Shown here piece by piece: positions 26,323 through 35,362 of a DNA stretch of 64,000 bases; positions within the stretch are counted from its first letter, which is position 1; the number at the start of each line of letters is the position of its first letter. The notes beneath the pieces were generated by a model, which saw only the letters and a program-made list of their open reading frames with translations, ran no database searches and was not told the origin of the DNA. A program made the position numbers and the translations under genes. Source of the stretch: an uncultured Dehalococcoidia bacterium (GTDB taxonomy: Bacteria > Chloroflexota > Dehalococcoidia > Lucifugimonadales > UBA3495); the NCBI GenBank assembly GCA_951812625.1, contig CATOSP010000002.1:372001-436000 (forward strand). Direction: 5' to 3'.

Positions 26323-26859
26323 CTAAGCCGCGAGTGGCGCTCCCCATCTCCGTACTCCCTCTGGTTCAGGGACATTGGCTACAAGATCCTCGATGGCCCT
26401 GCCGAGCGTCGGGTGAAGTAACCGGGGCGCCAGGTCTGCCAGGGGAACCAGCACGAAGGCCCGCTGCTGCATCCTTGGGTGGGGGACTTGCAAGTCGGGC
26501 TCTTCGATGGTCAGGTTAGCGTAAAGGAGAATATCGATGTCGATGTTCCTAGGCCCGAACCTTGGTCCTTCCTCTCTGCCCATCGTGGCCTCGATCCACT
26601 TCACCCACCGGAGGAGGTCCTGCGGGGAGAGAGAGGTCTGGACTTCCAGTACGCAGTTGAGGAAATCGGGCTGTTCAGTGATTCCCCAGGGCGCGGTCTC
26701 ATATACCGGGGATGATCTAAGGTGTGTCAATATGCCCCTGGGCGGGGGATCTTGTGTTGATGTACCGGGCGGGAGGCGAAGCAACTCGTGGCCCATGCGA
26801 AGATTGTTGAAGCGGTCTCCCAAGTTTGACCCCAGGCCCAGGTAGGCGGTTACTGACAT
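26323..26859 (-). CDS. folK: HPPK, 6-hydroxymethyl-dihydropterin pyrophosphokinase
   Basis: A 178-residue kinase that transfers pyrophosphate from ATP to 6-hydroxymethyl-dihydropterin, the step before FolP. Motifs are AYLGLGSNLGDR at the N terminus, SSPVYETAPWG, PDFLNCV and the catalytic FGPRNIDIDILLY with DLQVPHPRMQQRAFVLVPL. ATG 26859 overlaps the folP stop by one base (TGATG), indicating translational coupling; an in-frame ATG at 26868 is also possible. Length is slightly above the usual 160 because of a short insertion, PPGTSTQDPPPRGILTH. Confidence 0.95.
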   Translation of the reverse strand: MSVTAYLGLGSNLGDRFNNLRMGHELLRLPPGTSTQDPPPRGILTHLRSSPVYETAPWGITEQPDFLNCVLEVQTSLSPQDLLRWVKWIEATMGREEGPRFGPRNIDIDILLYANLTIEEPDLQVPHPRMQQRAFVLVPLADLAPRLLHPTLGRAIEDLVANVPEPEGVRRWGAPLAA

Positions 26860-27764
26860 CAATGGCACTGCCGAGCGTTGGACCGCCCTGGGGATTCACT
26901 CCCGCCGCGCCATCCTGCCGGCCTCCACCCACGGACGATGGCGTCGGTCATGCGGCTGACCCGGACCATGTGCCGCACGTCGTGGACGCGCACAATGTCC
27001 GCGCCGCCGCTGATGGACTGGCTCACCGCCGCCGCCGTTCCTTCCACCCGCTGTTCCACCGGGAGGTCAAGCACCCGTCCGATGGTGGACTTACGTGAAG
27101 CACCGACCAGCAGCGGGTAGCCCAAATCCCTGATCTCACCCAGCCGCTTGAGAACCTCCAAGTTGTGATCCGCCGTCTTGCCGAACCCGATTCCGGGGTC
27201 GAGGACGATGTTTTGCGGCGATATACCGGCGTCGACGGCTATGGCAACGCTACGGGACAATGATGCGCGTATATCAGATAGAAGGTCGCGGTACGCGGCG
27301 CCTCGCTGATTGTGCATCAGAACGATGGGTACGCCAGACTGGGCGGCCAACTGCGCCATGCCCGGGTCGGCCAACAATCCCCACTGGTCGTTGATGATTG
27401 TCGCTCCTGCCTCCAGGGCCTGCCTGGCAACCTCCGGCTTGTAGGTGTCGGCGCTGATGGGGACTCTCACCCGACTTGCAATGGCGTCCAATGCCGGGAC
27501 CAACCGCCGTACTTCCTCGTCCGCAGTGACTGGAGTGGAGCCAGGGCGGGTGGACTCCGCCCCTACGTCAAGGATATCTGCCCCTTCCCCTTCCATCCGC
27601 ACCGCATGGTCCACAACCCTTGGAATATCCGTACCCAGACCGTCGCCGGAGAAGGAGTCCGGGGTGACGTTGACGATCCCCATGACATAGGTGCGCCGTC
27701 CCCAAACCAACGGCTCCCCGCCGGATACGATCATATCCTGAAGTGTGGTGATGGAAGCAGGCAT
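26859..27764 (-). CDS. folP: Dihydropteroate synthase
   Basis: A 301-residue TIM-barrel enzyme that condenses the pterin pyrophosphate with p-aminobenzoate and is the target of sulfonamides. Signatures are VMGIVNVTPDSFSGDG, the ILDVGAESTRPGS loop, NDQWGL in place of the common NDVSG, LMHN, and DPGIGFGKT followed by LLVGASRKSTIG and VHDV. A tail of about 25 Arg/Gly-rich residues follows the domain. folK is coupled downstream. The upstream region of about 350 bases is shared with the divergent carboxylase gene. Confidence 0.95.
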   Translation of the reverse strand: MPASITTLQDMIVSGGEPLVWGRRTYVMGIVNVTPDSFSGDGLGTDIPRVVDHAVRMEGEGADILDVGAESTRPGSTPVTADEEVRRLVPALDAIASRVRVPISADTYKPEVARQALEAGATIINDQWGLLADPGMAQLAAQSGVPIVLMHNQRGAAYRDLLSDIRASLSRSVAIAVDAGISPQNIVLDPGIGFGKTADHNLEVLKRLGEIRDLGYPLLVGASRKSTIGRVLDLPVEQRVEGTAAAVSQSISGGADIVRVHDVRHMVRVSRMTDAIVRGWRPAGWRGGSESPGRSNARQCH

Positions 27765-27993
27765 ATCAGCCTTCGGTCAAGAGGCCGCCCGACCACTCGA
27801 TTTCACTCGATTTCATGGGTAGAGTCTGGGCAGCGACGAGGAGTTCCAAGTCCGTCACTGCGACCCTGCAAAGGGCTTGCTATTCCTGGAAAATGGCAGC
27901 TCCCCAGTTCGTTCCCAACCATCGGTCCTGGCCTTGAGAGCTTGGCATCAGCGAGGCCTATTTCTTTCGATTCTAGCACCGGACAGACGTTTC

Positions 27994-28022
27994 TTGCACC
28001 GCATATACCCGTCTGCTAGGAT
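27994..28022 (+). promoter_or_regulatory. Probable sigma-70 promoter of the carboxylase gene
   Basis: TTGCAC (27994-27999), a 17-base spacer and TAGGAT (28017-28022), giving a leader of about 95 bases. The leader holds an inverted repeat, TCCTCCAC (28063-28070) against GTGGAGGA (28092-28099), that could form a hairpin just before the start codon. The remaining sequence between folP and this gene (27765-27993) shows nothing else recognisable. Confidence 0.5.
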
Positions 28023-28064
28023 GTTGCCACTCTTCGGCTGAGACCATTATCAAGGGACGGATCC

Positions 28065-28112
28065 TCCACCAACGCACGGGCCGTCGCGGTCGTGGAGGAC
28101 CACATTGCAGAG
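28065..28112 (+). repeat. Short GC-rich intergenic repeat, copy 1
   Basis: GGGCCGTCGCGGTCGTGGAG, then GACC and CATTGCAGAG. Related copies are at 29790-29826 (same strand) and 36983-37022 (opposite strand). The shared core is CG-GGCCGTGGAGGA--CGCAT-GCAGA. Confidence 0.5.
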
Positions 28113-28122
28113 CGGAGGGACT

Positions 28123-29685
28123 GTGGCCACGGAAGACCGTCTGATCGACCAAAAATTGAGCACCCTGGAGGAGATGCGGCAGGAGGCCTACAAGGGTGGC
28201 GGCCAGCGTCGCATCGACCAGCAGCACTCCAGGGGCAAGATGACGGCCAGGGAGCGCATCACGGCGCTCATGGACCCCGGCACCTTTGAGGAATTGGACA
28301 CCTTCGTTACCCACCGAACCACGGACTTCGGGCTGGCCGACCAGAAATTCCTCGGGGACGCGGTGGTCACCGGCTTCGGGCGCGTGGAAGGGCGCCAGGT
28401 ATTCGTCTCCGCCCAGGATTTCACTGTGTTCGGGGGGTCTCTATCAGAGGTCGTCAGCCAGAAGATATGCAAAGCCATGGACCTGGCTGCCAAGACCGGC
28501 TGCCCCTTCATCGGCCTAAACGACTCCGGAGGAGCGCGGATCCAGGAAGGTGTGAGCAGCCTTGCCGGGTATGGAGACATCTTCCTGCGCAACACCCTGT
28601 TCTCCGGGGTTGTGCCACAGATTTCCGTGATTGTAGGCCCGGCTGCGGGAGGCGCGGTATATTCCCCGGCCATAACGGACTTCATCTTCATGGTCCAAGG
28701 CACCGGGCAGATGTACATCACCGGCCCCGACGTCATCAAGGCGGTCACCGGGGAAGACGTAACCCATGAGGAATTGGGGGGAGCGGCGTCTCACGCCACC
28801 CGCAGCGGCGTCGCCCAATTCGTGTGCGATACCGAAGATGAGTGCCTGGCCGAGGTGCGTCGCCTGCTGGGCTTTCTACCCGGCAACAATCTTGAAGACC
28901 CTCCGATGGGACCCAACCTGAAGTCCGCAACCGTTTCCGACCCTGAGTTGAGGTACATCGTACCCGACGATGCGAACCGGCCCTATGACATGCGGGACAT
29001 CATCGACCGACTAGTCGACGATGATTTCATGGAGGTCCACCAAAATTTTGCTCCGAACGTCGTGGTCGGATTCGGGCGCATTGCCGGTCGTCCCGTCGGC
29101 ATTGTGGGGAACCAGCCCATCCACCTGGCGGGTGTGCTGGATATCGATGCCTCGGCCAAGGCGGCCAGGTTTGTCCGTTTCTGCGATTGCTTCAACATTC
29201 CCTTAATTACGCTGGTGGACGTACCGGGTTTCATGCCTGGAGTAGAGCAGGAATACGGGGGGATCATCCGTCACGGAGCGAAGCTCATCTATGCGTATGC
29301 CGAGGCCACCGTCCCGAAGGTCTGTGTCATAACCCGCAAGGCATACGGCGGCGCGTACATCGTGATGAGCAGCAAGCATCTGCGTTCCGACATCAACTTG
29401 GTCTGGCCTTCAGCCGAGATCGCAGTGATGGGAGCTGAAGGAGCCATTAACATAATCTACCGGGAGCAGATCGCTGCTGCTGAAGACCCGGCCGAGACCC
29501 GGCAAGGGCTTATCGACGACTACCAGGAGAAGTTCACCAACCCCTACGTGGCCGCTAACCGGGGGTACGTTGACGACGTCATCGACCCTGCGGACACCCG
29601 CTTACGGCTGATTCGCACCCTGGAAATGCTTCAGAACAAGCGCGATAGCCTTCCCGCCAAAAAGCACGGCAACATTCCCCTGTAG
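28123..29685 (+). CDS. Acyl-CoA carboxylase carboxyltransferase (beta) subunit
   Basis: A 520-residue biotin-dependent carboxyltransferase of the propionyl/acetyl-CoA carboxylase beta family. It moves CO2 from biotin to an acyl-CoA. Seen are the N-terminal [14 protein letters not shown], the first crotonase-fold oxyanion region [19 protein letters not shown], the second half [24 protein letters not shown] and the late [10 protein letters not shown]...[10 protein letters not shown]. Start is taken as GTG 28123 with GGAGG five bases upstream; TTG 28105 is an alternative, also behind a GGAGG. The biotin carboxylase/BCCP partner is not in the window. Substrate is probably propionyl- or acetyl-CoA. 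Confidence 0.93.
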   Translation: MATEDRLIDQKLSTLEEMRQEAYKGGGQRRIDQQHSRGKMTARERITALMDPGTFEELDTFVTHRTTDFGLADQKFLGDAVVTGFGRVEGRQVFVSAQDFTVFGGSLSEVVSQKICKAMDLAAKTGCPFIGLNDSGGARIQEGVSSLAGYGDIFLRNTLFSGVVPQISVIVGPAAGGAVYSPAITDFIFMVQGTGQMYITGPDVIKAVTGEDVTHEELGGAASHATRSGVAQFVCDTEDECLAEVRRLLGFLPGNNLEDPPMGPNLKSATVSDPELRYIVPDDANRPYDMRDIIDRLVDDDFMEVHQNFAPNVVVGFGRIAGRPVGIVGNQPIHLAGVLDIDASAKAARFVRFCDCFNIPLITLVDVPGFMPGVEQEYGGIIRHGAKLIYAYAEATVPKVCVITRKAYGGAYIVMSSKHLRSDINLVWPSAEIAVMGAEGAINIIYREQIAAAEDPAETRQGLIDDYQEKFTNPYVAANRGYVDDVIDPADTRLRLIRTLEMLQNKRDSLPAKKHGNIPL

Positions 29686-29789
29686 GGTCAAGACCAGGCT
29701 CCAGATCCGGGGTTTTGCCGCCGCACCTGCGCCGGAAGACCCTCCGGCAGAAACATCCCAGTCGAGGGACGGATCCCATACCGGCGGAA

Positions 29790-29826
29790 GGGCCGGCGCG
29801 GCCGTGGAGGACCCGCATTGCAGAGG
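29790..29826 (+). repeat. Short GC-rich intergenic repeat, copy 2, containing a SfiI-type site
   Basis: GGGCCGGCGCGGCCGTGGAG, then GACCC and GCATTGCAGAG. It contains GGCC-GGCGC-GGCC at 29791-29803, an exact match to the recognition sequence of SfiI. Copies 1 and 3 break this palindrome. Confidence 0.5.
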
Positions 29827-29834
29827 AGAAGCGG

Positions 29835-30848
29835 ATGAAATTCGGCGTGTTTTACCAGATGCCGTGCGCGCCCCACCAATCGCCCGTGGCCCGTTACCAG
29901 GACACCATCAGCCAATGCCAGTTGGCAGACGAACTGGGTTTCGACTCGGCGTGGCTGGCCGAACTGCACTTCAACCCTCGCTTTTCCGTCATGCCCGCCC
30001 CGTTGATGGTCGCTTCCGCCATCGCCCAGACCACCAGCAGGATAAGGATTGGAACGGCGGTCCACCTGATGCCGCTGCACCACCCCATCCGTCTTGCGGA
30101 GGAGGCGGCTACCCTGGACGTTATGTCGGGAGGCAGGTCCATATTCGGAATAGGCCGTGGTTCCATCCCAACCCATTTTGAGGGCTACGGCATCGACCGC
30201 GAGGAGGCCCGTGACCGTTTTCTGGAAGGGCTGGAGATGGTGCTGGGCATGTGGTCCAACGACAAGTTCTCGTATGAGGGAAAGTTTTACCAGGCCGATG
30301 ACTTGACTATCGCGCCGAAGCCGTTGCAGGAACCGCACCCGCCAGTGTTTATCGCTTCCAACAGCGCCGACACCTTTGGCATAGTCGGGAACCTGGGTCA
30401 CAACATCCTAGTGGCCCCGACCATCGTCTCCACGCAAGGCGCTATCGACGGGCTTGCATCCTACCGCCAGGAATTGGCTGAGGCCGGTCATGACGAATCC
30501 GAGCACGATGTGTTCGTCACGGTCCACGTCAACGTGTCCAACTCCGAGTCCGAGGCCCGCAAGGGTTTTGAAACCACCATCAACAACTACCTGGGCACCC
30601 TCCGGGACATGGCCAGTTCGGCGCGCGGCTCTTCCCGCGCACAATTATTGGACTACGAGACGGTGCTGGACGAGTTTGCCGCCGTTGGCACGCCGGAGCA
30701 GGTGACGGACAAGCTGAACCGGTTCAGGGAGATGTACAACCCCCAGGGACTCATCTGCTGGTTCAATACCGGCGGGCTGCTGACCCATGAGCAGGTAGAG
30801 TCTTCAATGCGCCTCTTCTCCGCCGAGGTTATGCCCCACATCGATTAG
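29835..30848 (+). CDS. LLM-class flavin-dependent oxidoreductase
   Basis: A 337-residue luciferase-like monooxygenase-fold enzyme. Family pattern: FGVFYQMPCAPHQSP start, LADELGFDSAWLAELHF near residue 38, RIGTAVHLMPLHHPIRLAEEAATLDVMSGGRSIFGIGRG, and PHPPVFIASNSADTFGIVG in the C-terminal half. ATG 29835 is preceded by GAGGAGAAGCGG. It differs from the 7.2 kb LLM protein in lacking the F420-like N terminus and is nearer the FMN-type group. It lies 150 bases behind the carboxylase gene with a GC-rich repeat between. Substrate unknown. Confidence 0.82.
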   Translation: MKFGVFYQMPCAPHQSPVARYQDTISQCQLADELGFDSAWLAELHFNPRFSVMPAPLMVASAIAQTTSRIRIGTAVHLMPLHHPIRLAEEAATLDVMSGGRSIFGIGRGSIPTHFEGYGIDREEARDRFLEGLEMVLGMWSNDKFSYEGKFYQADDLTIAPKPLQEPHPPVFIASNSADTFGIVGNLGHNILVAPTIVSTQGAIDGLASYRQELAEAGHDESEHDVFVTVHVNVSNSESEARKGFETTINNYLGTLRDMASSARGSSRAQLLDYETVLDEFAAVGTPEQVTDKLNRFREMYNPQGLICWFNTGGLLTHEQVESSMRLFSAEVMPHID

Positions 30849-30901
30849 CTTCCAGGGCGCCCGCCCGTTGCTATCGATGGAATCTGGAGGTCGCCCCTCA
30901 C

Positions 30902-32263
30902 ATGGCCTCTTCCGAGTCTCTGTTCGAGCATCAACGCCAGCAGCAGGCGGCGAAGGACGCCCCCCTGGCTGACCGGATGCGCCCGCGGTCTTTCGAGGAG
31001 TTCGTGGGCCAGGAGCATGTCATCGGAGATGGCCGTGTGCTGCGCCGGGCTATCGCCGCCGGACGGGTGCCGTCCTTCATCCTGTGGGGGCCACCCGGCA
31101 CTGGAAAGACCACCCTGGCCCGGCTGGTGTCCCAGGCGACCGAGGCGTCTTTCCAACCCGTGAGTGCAGTAACGTCTGGGGTAGCTGACCTGCGCCGCAT
31201 CGTCTCGGAGGCGAGGGACAGACAGGGGATGTACCAGCATGGGACCATCCTGTTCGTGGATGAGATTCACCGCTTCAACAAGGCCCAGCAGGACGTCATT
31301 CTGCCCCACGTTGAGGACGGAACGGTGACGTTCATAGGGGCGACTACGGAGAACCCATCTTTCGAGGTCAATGCCCCTCTGCTGTCCCGGTGCCGCGTTT
31401 TCGCCCTGGAACCCCTCAAGTTCGAAGACGTGGAAGCTATTATCCGGAGAGCGCTGGCATCCGATGACCGCGGGCTGGGACAACTGGCGGTGGGGATAGG
31501 CCCAGACGCCCTGGACCATCTAATCAATATCGCCAACGGGGACGCCCGGGTGGCACTGAACGCGGTGGAGACCGCGGCCTTTGCCACTGCTACCGGGGAC
31601 GGCAAGGTTATCGACCTGCCAACCATCTCCGATGCACTTCAGCGGCGTTCTCCCCTGTACGACAGGGCCGGTGATGCCCACTACGATACTATCTCAGCCT
31701 TCATCAAGTCGGTGCGGGGTTCATCGCCGGACGGCGCCCTCTATTGGCTGGCACGCATGATTGAAGCAGGTGAAGACCCTCTGTTCATCGCCCGCCGCCT
31801 GGTGGTGCTGGCAGCGGAGGACATTGGCCTGGCCCAACCCGGCGCGCTGGCGGTTGCCGTGGCGGCCCAACAGGCGGTCCACTTCCTGGGTATGCCCGAA
31901 GGCCGCATCCCGCTGGCGGAGGCCACCGTCTACCTTGCCACTTCCCCCAAGAGCAACGCCGCCTACCTGGGCATCGAACGGGCCCTGGACGATGTCCGCG
32001 GGAAGGACAACCCTCCCGTGCCGCTGCACCTGCGCAACGCTGTCACCGGACTCATGGGACAGATGGGTTATGGCAAGGACTACAGGTATTCCCACGACTA
32101 TGAGGGTCATTTCGTAGGCCAGGAGTACCTGCCTCCCTCGTTAACGGGCAGAAGGTATTATGAGCCCACTGACGAGGGGTCGGAGCGGCAGATAGCGGAC
32201 CGGATGAGGAAATGGTGGGGAGATGGGGACGACGATAGTGCGGCGAAGACGGGTAACGGTTAG
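30902..32263 (+). CDS. rarA: Replication-associated recombination protein RarA/MgsA
   Basis: A 453-residue clamp-loader-like AAA+ ATPase that acts at stalled replication forks. The N-terminal RMRPRSFEEFVGQEHVIG precedes Walker A GPPGTGKTT (residues 63-71). Walker B is ILFVDEIHRFNKAQQD, sensor 1 is TFIGATTENPSFE, and the MgsA C-terminal domain carries RRLVVLAAEDIGLA and GYGKDYRYSHDYEGHFV. The full domain set and length fit the family. It begins 53 bases after the LLM gene. Confidence 0.95.
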   Translation: MASSESLFEHQRQQQAAKDAPLADRMRPRSFEEFVGQEHVIGDGRVLRRAIAAGRVPSFILWGPPGTGKTTLARLVSQATEASFQPVSAVTSGVADLRRIVSEARDRQGMYQHGTILFVDEIHRFNKAQQDVILPHVEDGTVTFIGATTENPSFEVNAPLLSRCRVFALEPLKFEDVEAIIRRALASDDRGLGQLAVGIGPDALDHLINIANGDARVALNAVETAAFATATGDGKVIDLPTISDALQRRSPLYDRAGDAHYDTISAFIKSVRGSSPDGALYWLARMIEAGEDPLFIARRLVVLAAEDIGLAQPGALAVAVAAQQAVHFLGMPEGRIPLAEATVYLATSPKSNAAYLGIERALDDVRGKDNPPVPLHLRNAVTGLMGQMGYGKDYRYSHDYEGHFVGQEYLPPSLTGRRYYEPTDEGSERQIADRMRKWWGDGDDDSAAKTGNG

Positions 32264-32347
32264 GCTCTTCAAGTCGTAACGAAACGTGACTGCCGCCGTG
32301 TCACTGACTCATGAGGGGAGACAGAGCCGCCATCTTCCGTGGGACGA

Positions 32348-32938
32348 TTATTCCTGCCGCAGTGCTTCGATCACTTCCTGAGAGTTCACCACGTCGGTCT
32401 GCCTGGGGAAGATACGCTGGGTCAGGAAGTCGTGGACCTCGCTGTCCTGGTCGGCGCAGCAATCCTCGACCACGAGCAGGCGGTAGTCCAGGTCGGCGGC
32501 GTAGCGGACTGTGGAGAGGACCACCCCGCTGGTGGCGTAGCCCAGGATGATCAGGGTCTCAACGCCGTTGGCCCGCAGCGTCATGTCCAGATCGGTGCCG
32601 AACAGGGCGTTGACGCGGTGCTTGCCGACGACTATCTCTCCGGGACCGGGAGCGACAGAGGGGTGAATCAGGTCCACCGGGTCGCTGACCGCCGGTTGCC
32701 CGGAGTTCTTCCGCTGGCTGAAGGTCTTGTTCCGGTCGCTGATCTCCGGGTAGCCGGCCCGGAACACAGTGGCGCAGTAGCAGATGAGAATCCCGGCGTC
32801 CCGTGCTGCCGCTTGCAGCGCCTGTGTCCTGTCCACGACTCCCCGTTCCGTGGCGTGGGGCAAGTTGCCCATGGCGTCAGCGTAGAAGTCCGCGATCAGC
32901 AGCGCGGTGGTGTTCTTATCCAAGGCGATTTCGATCAT
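32348..32938 (-). CDS. Isochorismatase-fold protein lacking the catalytic cysteine
   Basis: A 196-residue cysteine-hydrolase-fold protein. Asp17 (LLIADFYAD) and Lys106 (VGKHRVNALFGTDLD) are in their usual places. The third residue is not: the normal Thr-x-x-Cys-Val motif reads TSGVV here, with Val139 where the nucleophilic Cys should be. Without it, amidase chemistry such as nicotinamidase is unlikely. Vinyl-ether hydrolysis, as in isochorismatases that work with Asp and Lys alone, or a non-enzymatic role remain possible. The gene converges on rarA and lies behind the threonine aldolase gene on the same strand. Confidence 0.82.
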   Translation of the reverse strand: MIEIALDKNTTALLIADFYADAMGNLPHATERGVVDRTQALQAAARDAGILICYCATVFRAGYPEISDRNKTFSQRKNSGQPAVSDPVDLIHPSVAPGPGEIVVGKHRVNALFGTDLDMTLRANGVETLIILGYATSGVVLSTVRYAADLDYRLLVVEDCCADQDSEVHDFLTQRIFPRQTDVVNSQEVIEALRQE

Positions 32939-33127
32939 ATCTCACCTGCTCCGCCGTCAGGTCTTTACTCAATCGTGACATTCCCGCTTTCCCGCTCTGC
33001 CAAGGCTATCATACTACCCCACAGCATGGACATCCCCGGCCAGTGGTCGCCGTCAGAATCTTGTCGTGGTAGATGGACCGACCAATGGCGCACTCGCGTC
33101 TTCGTTTCGGGCTGATACGGTGACCTC

Positions 33128-33166
33128 CTTCGGACCCCGGCTTCGGACCCCGGCTTCGGACCCCGG
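33128..33166. repeat. Three tandem 13-bp units
   Basis: CTTCGGACCCCGG is repeated three times without interruption between the threonine aldolase stop and the isochorismatase-fold gene. Only one such array was noticed; it is probably replication slippage in non-coding DNA. Confidence 0.85.
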
Positions 33167-33181
33167 CGTCGAACCGGAACC

Positions 33182-34237
33182 CTAATGGGTGCTCGGCAGC
33201 TCCCCTGCAACCTTCGACACGCGAGCCAGGGCCTCGTCAACGTCCTCGTTGGAGATGTGGCGGTGGGTCACCATCCGGATAGACTTCGGGCCTGGGGAGG
33301 ACACTTTGACGCCTTCCCGGTCCAGTGAGGACGTGAATTGGGCCGCGGTGCCCAGGGACTCGTCCACGTCGAAGATGACGATGTTGCTCTGGATGCTGTC
33401 CGCGTCCAGGCTCAGGCCGTTGATGTTCGCCAGCCCGTGAGCTAGCCGCCGGGCGTTGGCGTGGTCGTCCGCCAGACGTTCCACCATGTTGTCCAGAGCC
33501 ACGAGGCCCGCCGCTGCGAGCACACCAGCTTGCCGCATACCTCCGCCCACCATTTTGCGCCATTTCAGGGCACCCTCGATGAACTCCTTCGAGCCGCACA
33601 GCACCGACCCGACGGGACAGCTAAGGGCTTTGGACAGGCAGAAGGAAACGTCGTCGACGTCCTTCACCAGTTCGCTGGCTGGCACTTCCAGCGATACGGC
33701 GGCGTTGAAGATGCGTGCTCCGTCGAGATGGACCTTGGCACCAGCAGCGTGGGCCACGTCAGCCACGCGCTTCGTGTCCTCGGGGGTGAGAACGCCGCCG
33801 CTGCAACGGTTGTGGGTATTTTCCAAGCAGACCAGGGTAGTCGGGGGCATGTGAACGTTGCCCCTTGGCCGGATGGCTGCGGACAGGTCGTCAGGGTCGA
33901 TACCCCCCTGGTCGCTGTTCGGCACCAGCCGTACCTGCGCTCCGGCGAGGGCCGACGCACCGGCCGACTCGTTCCAGAACATGTGGGCCTGGTCTCCCAT
34001 GACGATTTCGTCGCCCCGCTGGCAGTGGGTCAGGGCAGCGACGAGGTTACTCATGGTGCCGCTGGCAGTAAGCAGGCCCGCCTCCTTGCCCAGCATCTCG
34101 GCGGCACGCTCCTGGAGACGGTTGATGGACGGATCCTCACCGTAAACGTCGTCGCCCACCTCGGCCTCGTACATGGCGCGGCGCATTTCATCGGTCGGTT
34201 TGGTTACGGTGTCGCTACGAAGATCGATAACGTTCAT
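33182..34237 (-). CDS. ltaE: Low-specificity L-threonine aldolase
   Basis: A 351-residue fold-type I PLP enzyme that splits threonine or allo-threonine into glycine and acetaldehyde. Seen are IDLRSDTVTKPTDEMRRAM, GDDVYGEDPS, the glycine-rich TASGTMSNL, LENTHN, VHLDGARIFNA and the PLP-lysine segment SFCLSKALSCPVGS. Standard length. The start MNVIDLRSD has GGAAAGGAATCCCC upstream. It probably forms a unit with the isochorismatase-fold gene 243 bases downstream, though the spacer with a tandem repeat could hold a separate promoter. Confidence 0.94.
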   Translation of the reverse strand: MNVIDLRSDTVTKPTDEMRRAMYEAEVGDDVYGEDPSINRLQERAAEMLGKEAGLLTASGTMSNLVAALTHCQRGDEIVMGDQAHMFWNESAGASALAGAQVRLVPNSDQGGIDPDDLSAAIRPRGNVHMPPTTLVCLENTHNRCSGGVLTPEDTKRVADVAHAAGAKVHLDGARIFNAAVSLEVPASELVKDVDDVSFCLSKALSCPVGSVLCGSKEFIEGALKWRKMVGGGMRQAGVLAAAGLVALDNMVERLADDHANARRLAHGLANINGLSLDADSIQSNIVIFDVDESLGTAAQFTSSLDREGVKVSSPGPKSIRMVTHRHISNEDVDEALARVSKVAGELPSTH

Positions 34238-34714
34238 CTGGGGATTCCTTTCCTGTGTTGTTTGTCAGTTGAGGTTGCACCATTCTAGCAAACCGGCTGT
34301 TGGGCGTCAGCAAGCTGACGGTGGGGGCAGGCAGCGGTCGTTTTCAGGTGGTCCAGTCATCTCAGGACTCATGGCCTAGAAGGGGACGGGTTCGAGGGGG
34401 AGTGGGGAAAATCAATTTTGCGGACAGATGCGGACAAAACCGGACATTCTGGGTGGCCGGATATGGCCGGGGCGGACTTCAGGGAGGGACGAGACTGCTG
34501 GCAGCGGGTTGGCTGGTCAGATCTTCTGGACATTAGACATCATGCTGCCTCAGTGGCTGTCCGGAATTGGCCCGGCCCTCTGTAAGGGTCCTACGGGCCG
34601 AACATGCATTATGGTACATGTGTTCTATCAATGAGGCAAGGAGCAGTTGTCAGTGGTTGCCAAAGGAGGGTTGCCTCTCCTAAGATGGAACGACACTTCA
34701 GGAGGCCGAACGAC
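34238..34714. other. Divergent intergenic region with phased CGGACA repeats
   Basis: About 480 bases between the minus-strand threonine aldolase and a plus-strand hydrolase. It contains no convincing gene. It holds a 3 x 10-base repeat at 34420-34449 (GCGGACAGAT, GCGGACAAAA, CCGGACATTC) next to an AT-rich AAAATCAATTTT palindrome. Nearer the hydrolase there is an ACATG...CATGT inverted repeat at about 34601-34620. Confidence 0.5.
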
Positions 34715-35356
34715 GTGCGCCAGACCGCAGTTTCCTTTGAGGCCGAGGGCCTGAGTATCGAGGGAGTGATCGCCCAACCGGACGGTATCACCGGGCCGTT
34801 CCCGGCGGTCGTGATTTGCCATCCGCACCCGTTGTTTGGCGGCAACATGGACAACAGCGTGGTACTGAACGTCGCGTTCGCGCTGGTGGAGCGGGGGATG
34901 GCCGTTATCCGGTTCAACTTCCGTGGTGTCGGCAACAGCGAAGGGGAGCACGCCAATGGGGAGTTGGAATACCAGGAAACCCTGGTGGCGATGGACCTGA
35001 TGAAAGCGTGGCCGGGAGTCGATGGCCGCAAGGTCGGGCTGGCCGGATATTCCTTCGGCTCCTCAGTCGTCTTGGGACACGAAAAACTGCACAAGAAGGC
35101 GAAGGCGCTGGCCCTGATTTCTCCACCCCTGCGGGCATTGGAAAGCACAACGCTGAGGAAGGGCAAACGCTCGGCCTTCTTCATCTCCGGCGACCGTGAC
35201 AAACTGGTTGGGTCCGAGGAACTGACAGCGGCGCTGGACACCTTCTCGAAGCGGCCCGAATGCCACATCGTGCCGGGAGCGGACCACTTCTGGGGCGGCC
35301 ATGAAGGAGAGTTGGCCTCCCGTGTAGGCTCGTATTTCCTGGAGGCCATGAAGTAA
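34715..35356 (+). CDS. Alpha/beta hydrolase, COG2945-like
   Basis: A 213-residue serine-hydrolase-fold protein. It shows the oxyanion strand AVVICHPHPLFGGNMDN, the FNFRGVGNSEG loop, the nucleophile elbow GYSFGS (Ser), an acid in ISGDRDKLV and the late His in GADHFWGGHE. This is the compact cap-less hydrolase form of about 210 residues. Start is GTG 34715 with AGGAGG nine bases upstream; ATG 34685 and a further upstream in-frame start would give longer N termini without family similarity. Substrate unknown. lspA starts six bases after the stop. Confidence 0.8.
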   Translation: MRQTAVSFEAEGLSIEGVIAQPDGITGPFPAVVICHPHPLFGGNMDNSVVLNVAFALVERGMAVIRFNFRGVGNSEGEHANGELEYQETLVAMDLMKAWPGVDGRKVGLAGYSFGSSVVLGHEKLHKKAKALALISPPLRALESTTLRKGKRSAFFISGDRDKLVGSEELTAALDTFSKRPECHIVPGADHFWGGHEGELASRVGSYFLEAMK

Positions 35357-35362
35357 CGACCC

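Noticed and set aside
34238-34714. Third copy of the ~290-bp dispersed repeat
   Set aside because: Only short AT-rich and CGGACA-type similarities; the ordered block structure of copies 1 and 2 is missing.
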